A stretch of DNA of 55,691 nt from Hyphomicrobiales bacterium (lineage in GTDB: Bacteria > Pseudomonadota > Alphaproteobacteria > Rhizobiales > Rhizobiaceae): the NCBI GenBank assembly GCA_900472625.1, contig UCIT01000032.1, forward strand, positions 1-55,691. Direction: 5' to 3'. The notes under the pieces were generated by a model, which saw only the letters and a list, made by a program, of their open reading frames with translations, had not been told where the DNA came from and searched no databases. A program made the translations under genes and the position numbers. Shown piece by piece: positions 50,832 through 55,691 of the stretch (within the stretch, counting starts at the first letter, position 1; each line of letters opens with the position of its first letter).

Positions 50832-51758
50832 GTGGTGGACCCGCTTCCTTCAAGCTCCGACTTTGGCCAACTTCGAGCCTTCATTGCCGTCGCGGAAGCG
50901 CTGAGCTTCAGCCGCGCAGCAGAGATACTTGGAGTATCGTCCCCCGCCCTCAGCCAGACGATCAGAGGCTTGGAGGAACGCATCGGTGTGCGGCTTCTCA
51001 ATCGGACTACCCGAAGCGTTTCACTTACCGAAGCCGGAAACGTCCTGCTCCAACGCATCGGTCCGACAGTGCGAGACCTCGCCGCTGCCGTTCTACAAGT
51101 GCAGCGATACAGCGCGAAGCCAGCAGGCGTGCTGCGGATTCACACTTTCCGTGTAGCGGCGGACCTTTTTCTCAAACCGCTCCTTGCGCCATTCCATCAG
51201 GCCTATCCGGAAATCGTCCTCGACATCACCCTTGATGACGAAGTGATAGATGCCGTGGCTGAGGGGTTTGATGCTGCAATCCGGATCGGCGAGGTAATCG
51301 AACGTGATATGATCGCAGTCAGGTTGGGTACGGAACTTCGTCAAATTGCGGTCGCCGCGCCGGACTATTTGGCTCGAAACGGAACGCCTTCCCATCCACG
51401 CGAACTCACCTCACATTCCTGCATCGGTTGGCGCTGGCAGGGTCACGAGCAGCCGTACAGATGGGAGTTCCAAGAGCGCGACACATGGTTCGAGGTCACT
51501 GTGAAAGGGCCTGTTTTGTCGAATAGTCGCGATTTTGCGGTCCAGGCTGCCGTGGAAGGTTTGGGTATAGCCTTCGCAATTGAACAAGTGGTCGCACCAT
51601 ATATCGCAGAAGGCCGTCTCGTCCCCCTTCTGGCGCAATGGTCGGCGCCCTTTTCGGGATTTCATCTCTGTTATCCTGTACAACGCCAAATGGCTCCCGC
51701 CCTCCGCGCTTTCATCAACGAACTCCGTATGTCGGCTGACCACGCCGCTGGGCGATGA
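50832..51758 (+). CDS. LysR-family transcriptional regulator
   Basis: A 308-residue LTTR with GTG start: HTH 'GQLRAFIAVAEALSFSRAAEILGVSSPALSQTIRGLEERIGVRLLNRTTRSVSLTEAG'; effector domain 'PAGVLRIHTFRVAADLFLKPLL', 'VIDAVAEGFDAAIRIGEVIERDMIAVRLG', 'PYRWEFQERDTWFEVTVKGPVLSNS' and closing 'APFSGFHLCYPVQRQMAPALRAFINEL'. The shared C-terminal block makes it a close relative of the LysR at 29826-30740, and both face similar SDRs, so the two units may be an old duplication. The 272 bases that follow hold nothing I can support. Confidence 0.88.
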   Translation: MVDPLPSSSDFGQLRAFIAVAEALSFSRAAEILGVSSPALSQTIRGLEERIGVRLLNRTTRSVSLTEAGNVLLQRIGPTVRDLAAAVLQVQRYSAKPAGVLRIHTFRVAADLFLKPLLAPFHQAYPEIVLDITLDDEVIDAVAEGFDAAIRIGEVIERDMIAVRLGTELRQIAVAAPDYLARNGTPSHPRELTSHSCIGWRWQGHEQPYRWEFQERDTWFEVTVKGPVLSNSRDFAVQAAVEGLGIAFAIEQVVAPYIAEGRLVPLLAQWSAPFSGFHLCYPVQRQMAPALRAFINELRMSADHAAGR

Positions 51759-52030
51759 TATTAGCTGTCGGTTAGGTGACAGATTGTTCGATAGTGTGGC
51801 CGTCCGGATGATACAAGGGATTGCAACGATTGGCGTTGAACGGCGTCAGTCGGGGCGACTCGTTGCACTTATGCCGCTCAAGGATATCGCTGCCGAGCGA
51901 CTCGTGCTGGAACTGTAGTCGCTGAACCTCGGCGATCGCTAAGCCTGCCATGCTGTCCATATCAGACAAGCTGGACCACCATATCGTGGGTTGGTGGCAC
52001 CTCGACTATCTGGCTGAATGTTGGGAGGTC

Positions 52031-52640
52031 TCATAGCTCCATCCCACGCTGCCGCCCCAACCGCCACGACACGGATGCGCCTTGAACGAGGCCGGAGACC
52101 TCTCGGCCACGGTGAGGATCGATGACCGGCCGCCACGGGACAAGGGTGAACTCGTGGGACTTTTCGACGATGGCGAACTTGCCGCTCGATAGCTGCGCGG
52201 TCCCGGTAAACTCGCCCGTGACGGTGTCGCCATCGGCCGTAGCCCGGAACGGCAACGCCTTCTTCATCGCCAGTTCGTCACCAACGTGCGCTACTTCGCG
52301 CTCCTGAAGCGTGGCGATCAATTGCGCCGATAGGCGATGCGGCCGTCCGTCTGACGGATGGCATCGCCGCAGTCGATCAAAGTCTCGCGTCTTCGCTCCA
52401 GGCCTCGCGCACCTGCTCGCCGAACCCAGCCGCCGACAGGTCCGACGCGCCCGCATCGACCAACCGCCGATCGAGCCAGGTCGCCCCGTTCGATCCGATC
52501 TGACGCTCGAGGTCGAAGGTCGAAAGGATATGGATATTGGCACGGGCATTCCGGCCCGCGACATAGGCGGCGGCGCGCGCCTCGAAATCCTCCGGGATAC
52601 GCCATTGATCGGTGTCGATCCGCTCCGCGATCCCGGGCCC
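52031..52640 (-). pseudogene. C-terminal remnant of VirD2/TraI-type relaxase (DUF3363)
   Basis: Reverse-strand pieces in three frames match the end of DUF3363 relaxases: 'DTDQWRIPEDFEARAAAYVAGRNARANIHILSTFDLERQIGSNGATWLDRRLVDAGASDLSAAGFGEQVREAWSE' (~52380-52610), 'RRETLIDCGDAIRQTDGRIAYRRN' (~52320-52390) and 'LIATLQEREVAHVGDELAMKKALPFRATADGDTVTGEFTGTAQLSSGKFAIVEKSHEFTLVPWRPVIDPHRGREVSGLVQGASVSWRLGRQRGMEL' ending at TGA 52033-52031. The N-terminal nuclease domain is absent. It is a trace of a conjugative or mobilisable element. Confidence 0.78.
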
Positions 52641-53498
52641 ACGTGACGAGATAAATTGCCTAAGGTTGAGTCCCTGCGTTCGAGGTTTAAAATCCACAAG
52701 TGGCGATTTTAGCTCGATCTCGTGTACACGCCGGGCCGTTTGATGGAATGGCTTCCCGGACCTGCTTGCAATTATGGAAGTGGATCTCGCAGCTGCGGAA
52801 CACCAGGTTTGCAGATCCTGCGATCCTGTACAGGCGGCGTGCTCACTGTCTAATGCCGCCCACAAGGCTTGTCGATCGGCGATCGAGCATAGCCGGGTCC
52901 AGAAATCACTGCAAGTTGCATGATGAGTGAGCTAAATACACGAACGCTACCTTACACCCGATCAAGAAGAGTATGGCAGTCAACATCGTCTGTTGCCTAC
53001 GCTACAGTTGGGTCACGCAGGGCGGCGCTATGAGCCTTGCAGGACGTGTGGGAACACTTCCTGTTCTTCAGCAAACGGGATGAAAACGCTAGCAGATCAC
53101 AGGTTGAATTTCGAGTGAGAAGCCTCGGGAACTGGATCGAAATTATACTTTAGTATTTTCCACATTAGGTTTTAGTCAATATTAACCAATGGACCCGATT
53201 AATAGGGTGTCCCGACATGAAGTCGGCCCTCCCAGCACCTACGGTTCAGTCTGGCGATGGGTATGTGGCAGCAGCATTGAATTCCATGCTTCTAGATTTG
53301 GGCGTCCCACGCGGATATCGCATCTGCCAGAGGAGGCCGAAGAAAAATTACCGAGCTTGCTGTTAGCGTGAGCGACAGCGATCGAGGTTGACGCTATCAG
53401 CTCGCTGTCCCGCTCAGGTGGTCGGCTCAAACTAAACACCACGACCAGGGGCCGTGCGCTTGCTCCTTTCACAGGATCGCTAGAGGAGAGATCTAAAA
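52641..53498. other. 858-base region without a supportable gene, upstream of chemoreceptor gene
   Basis: Apart from a 60-codon open frame at 53189-53371 with no ribosome site or family match, nothing coding is evident. The stretch near 53145-53190 is AT-rich (TTTAGTATTTTCCACATTAG, then GTCAATATTAACC) and may hold the promoter of the downstream chemoreceptor gene. Confidence 0.4.
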
Positions 53499-55316
53499 AT
53501 GTTCGGCAGTTCCAAAGTTTCCCGCATGCAGACAAGTTCCTTGAACGCAATCACTGCCAATATCATGATCGCTGATGCCGATTTGAACATCCGATATATG
53601 AACGAGGCAGTTGCCGGGTTGCTGAGAGAAGCCGAGCCGGACCTCAAGAAGGAACTGCCGCGGTTCGATTTCAACAAACTTGTGGGCAGCAACATCGACA
53701 TCTTCCACAAAAACCCGTCGCATCAGCGAAACATGCTCGCGGCGCTTAAGACTCAGCACCGGGCCACGATCTGGGTTGGACATCGCGCCTTTGACCTAAT
53801 CGTCACGCCGCTTCTTGAAGGCAAAAGGACGACGGGTTTTGTTGTGGAGTGGGCAAATGCCAAAGAACGGCTGCAGAATGTTGATTTTCACGGTCAGATG
53901 GTGGCGATCAGCCGCGTTCAGGGGATCATCGAGTTCACCACCGACGGTGAGATCATAACAGCCAACGACAACTTTCTGAAGGCGATCGGCTATCGCCTGG
54001 ATGAGATCAGGGGTCAAAGCCACAGCATGTTGGTCGATCCGGAATACGCCCGAACACCCGCCTACAAGGAATTTTGGGACGCGCTGCGTCGGGGTGAGTT
54101 TCAGGCGGCTGAGTTCACCCGCTACGGCAAGAATGGCAGACTGGTCGTCATCAATGCATCGTATAACCCGATCCTGGATTCCAAGGGTAAAGTCACCAAG
54201 GTCGTAAAATTTGCAACCGATGTGACTGAACGGGTGCATGCGGTGATGACCATCGGTCAGGCGCTGACTAGGCTGGCCCAGGGAGATCTCTCGTTCAGCA
54301 TAGAGGAGCCGTTCGTACCTGATTTCGAGGGACTGCGGAGCACTATGAATGAGGCTCTCAGTCAGATGCGGAACACGCTCGGTGAGGTCGCGCATTCGAC
54401 AGATCAGATTGACACTGGCACGCGCGAAATCAGCCAAAGCGCCGAAGATTTGTCCAAGCGTACGGAGCAGCAGGCGGCCTCACTCGAGGAGACCGCGGCC
54501 GCCCTTGATCAGATCACTGTCAACGTAACGAATGCTGCAAAACGTGCCGAAGAAGCTCGTCATGCGGCAGCCACAGCAAGTGAAAACGCAGAACGCTCTG
54601 GCAAGGTTGTGGCCGACGCGGTGGGCGCCATGTCACGGATCGAAAATTCGTCCAACCAGATCTCGAACATTATTGGCGTCATCGATGAGATTGCCTTCCA
54701 GACCAACCTCTTGGCTCTGAATGCAGGAGTCGAAGCGGCCCGCGCCGGCGAAGCCGGAAAAGGTTTTGCGGTGGTGGCACAGGAGGTGCGTGAACTCGCT
54801 CAGCGCTCGGCACAAGCCGCCAAAGAAATTAAAGGCTTGATCCGCAATTCGTCTGAAGAGGTGAGCACCGGTGTGAAGCTGGTCAGCGAGACTGGAGAAG
54901 CCCTGAGAACGATTCAGCAGAACATTGTAGCAGTGAACGACCACATGGAGGCCATCACCAGTTCGGCTAAGGAGCAGGCGACCGGCCTCTCGGAGGTTAA
55001 TTCGGCAGTCAATCAGATGGATCAGGTGACCCAGCAAAACGCGGCGATGGTCGAAGAAACCAATGCTGCCAGCGCGACCCTTGCCCAAGAGACGGCGCGT
55101 CTGCGGGAACTGATCGAAGGGTTTCAGTTGGGCGGGGGTGCAGGCATTCCTTCGATCGGAGGCATCAGGCGTCCTGTCGATAAAACACCAACGCGGAGAC
55201 TCGGAGTTGCGACACCTGGCCACAGACCCGTGCCTTCGCAGGCAAGGAACATGCTCACGAAGATCGCTGGTCGAGTAGGAGGCGGATCGGCCGCAGATAG
55301 CTGGGAAGAGTTCTGA
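53499..55316 (+). CDS. methyl-accepting chemotaxis protein, soluble PAS-PAS-HAMP type
   Basis: A 605-residue cytoplasmic chemoreceptor without transmembrane segments. Two PAS domains occupy ~15-125 ('ITANIMIADADLNIRYMNEAVAGLLREAEPDL') and ~130-245 ('IIEFTTDGEIITANDNFLKAIGYRLDEIRGQSH'). A short HAMP follows, then the signalling domain with methylation helices ('LSKRTEQQAASLEETAAALDQITVNV'). The hairpin tip is at about 395-425 ('EIAFQTNLLALNAGVEAARAGEAGKGFAVVA'). The C-terminus ends DSWEEF, resembling the NWETF-type tether for CheR/CheB. GAGGAGA lies 9 bases before the ATG. No che genes are in the window. It probably senses redox or an intracellular ligand through PAS. Confidence 0.92.
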   Translation: MFGSSKVSRMQTSSLNAITANIMIADADLNIRYMNEAVAGLLREAEPDLKKELPRFDFNKLVGSNIDIFHKNPSHQRNMLAALKTQHRATIWVGHRAFDLIVTPLLEGKRTTGFVVEWANAKERLQNVDFHGQMVAISRVQGIIEFTTDGEIITANDNFLKAIGYRLDEIRGQSHSMLVDPEYARTPAYKEFWDALRRGEFQAAEFTRYGKNGRLVVINASYNPILDSKGKVTKVVKFATDVTERVHAVMTIGQALTRLAQGDLSFSIEEPFVPDFEGLRSTMNEALSQMRNTLGEVAHSTDQIDTGTREISQSAEDLSKRTEQQAASLEETAAALDQITVNVTNAAKRAEEARHAAATASENAERSGKVVADAVGAMSRIENSSNQISNIIGVIDEIAFQTNLLALNAGVEAARAGEAGKGFAVVAQEVRELAQRSAQAAKEIKGLIRNSSEEVSTGVKLVSETGEALRTIQQNIVAVNDHMEAITSSAKEQATGLSEVNSAVNQMDQVTQQNAAMVEETNAASATLAQETARLRELIEGFQLGGGAGIPSIGGIRRPVDKTPTRRLGVATPGHRPVPSQARNMLTKIAGRVGGGSAADSWEEF

Positions 55317-55368
55317 GAGCCTCCTGACCTGATTAGGTCTGTCCAAGCCCTCGTTGAAGGCACGCTCA

Positions 55369-55566
55369 ATGACAAACATTGTACCTTTCCCGATTGAAGC
55401 AAGCAGCAGTGTCGCGCTGGCTCGCGTGCGCGATAGATTGTTGACGGTAACTCTGGAGCTCGAACTCAGGCATGCGCAGTTGGCCGTGATGGTCACAACA
55501 CATTCCCTGATCGCGGCGCTGGCAACCAGGGTCACGGAGCCTGCCAACCCGCCTCTCGATCCTTGA
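55369..55566 (+). CDS. hypothetical small protein, 65 aa
   Basis: A 65-residue protein starting MTNIVPFPIEASSSVALARVRDRLLTVTLELELRHAQLAVMV. GAAGG lies 8 bases upstream. It follows the chemoreceptor gene by 52 bases on the same strand and may be co-transcribed. I do not recognise the family; it is mostly helical and hydrophobic in the middle. Confidence 0.4.
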   Translation: MTNIVPFPIEASSSVALARVRDRLLTVTLELELRHAQLAVMVTTHSLIAALATRVTEPANPPLDP

Positions 55567-55600
55567 ACACTGGCGCTCAACCCTTCCATGGATGTGCATC

Positions 55601-55691
55601 ATGGCGGTCAATCAGGATCTACTCATCGCTCATGACCGGCGGCTCAACACGAGACTGGAGCATAAGATGGACTTCGAAGCATTCTTCAAGA
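55601..55691 (+). CDS. start of an unidentified gene, truncated by window end
   Basis: ATG 55601 opens a frame (MAVNQDLLIAHDRRLNTRLE...) that stays open to the window end, 30 codons. An in-frame ATG at 55592 is also possible. Too short to identify; it follows the small ORF by 34 bases. Confidence 0.3.
   Translation, partial: MAVNQDLLIAHDRRLNTRLEHKMDFEAFFK

Noticed and set aside
51772..51969. short minus-strand open frame after the LysR gene
   Set aside because: No ribosome site, odd composition and no family resemblance.
53189..53371. 60-codon plus-strand open frame upstream of the chemoreceptor
   Set aside because: It starts with ATG but has no ribosome site and no recognisable sequence, so it is mentioned only as part of the intergenic region.
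1..55691. CRISPR arrays, riboswitches, rRNA and tRNA genes
   Set aside because: I looked for regular spaced repeats and for conserved RNA structures and saw none that could be supported.

Overview
The window looks like an accessory region (plasmid, chromid or genomic-island type) of an alphaproteobacterium, most likely a member of the Rhizobiaceae. The support is its high G+C, protein families common in rhizobia (DUF3175, the small 'plasmid stabilisation' family, a soluble PAS-PAS chemoreceptor, a DUF3363 relaxase remnant), and strong AAGGAG-type ribosome sites. This placement comes from protein character only; I see no rRNA, tRNA or replication gene.

Layout. 1-7.2 kb: a hydrolase operon and two LysR-regulated units, a CGNR regulator and an EamA exporter. 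7.2-16 kb: a broken EAL gene, a truncated PAS gene, an alcohol-dehydrogenase-like enzyme fused to DUF2934, two small stress/plasmid-type proteins, a 1008-residue hybrid histidine kinase, and a cupin coupled to an unknown protein. 16-34.9 kb: a run of divergent regulator/oxidoreductase units (LysR, AraC) broken by a dead 810-bp IS6-family element. 34.9-38 kb: a restriction-modification pair. 38-43.5 kb: TetR/RidA with a truncated MFS gene, an AraC (GlxA-type) unit and a SnoaL/SDR pair. 43.5-48.3 kb: a decayed zone with a dead IS110 transposase, an intact Fic gene, and SIR2, XRE and LysR pseudogenes. 48.4-51.8 kb: three SDR genes opposite a LysR. 52.0-52.7 kb: relaxase remnant. 53.5 kb to the end: a methyl-accepting chemotaxis protein and small ORFs.

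The dominant theme is repetition of one design. A one-component regulator (8 intact LysR, 2 AraC, 1 TetR, 1 CGNR) sits head-to-head with one to four enzymes, usually an NAD(P)-dependent oxidoreductase (13 in the window), often with a SnoaL-fold protein, an alpha/beta hydrolase or a cofactor-free monooxygenase. This suggests a stockpile of separately inducible detoxification or catabolic units for reactive carbonyls, quinones, epoxides or aromatic compounds. The substrates cannot be read from the sequence.

At least ten genes are broken by frameshifts, in-frame stops or deletions, including both transposases. This fits an old recombining accessory replicon, although several single-base breaks could be sequencing errors. 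The best leads for something new are the MDR-DUF2934 fusion, the four-gene NmrA/hydrolase/unknown operon, the restriction-modification pair with an unassigned nuclease, the Fic-SIR2 locus with its TTTAAG boxes, and a matched pair of putative TetR operators.
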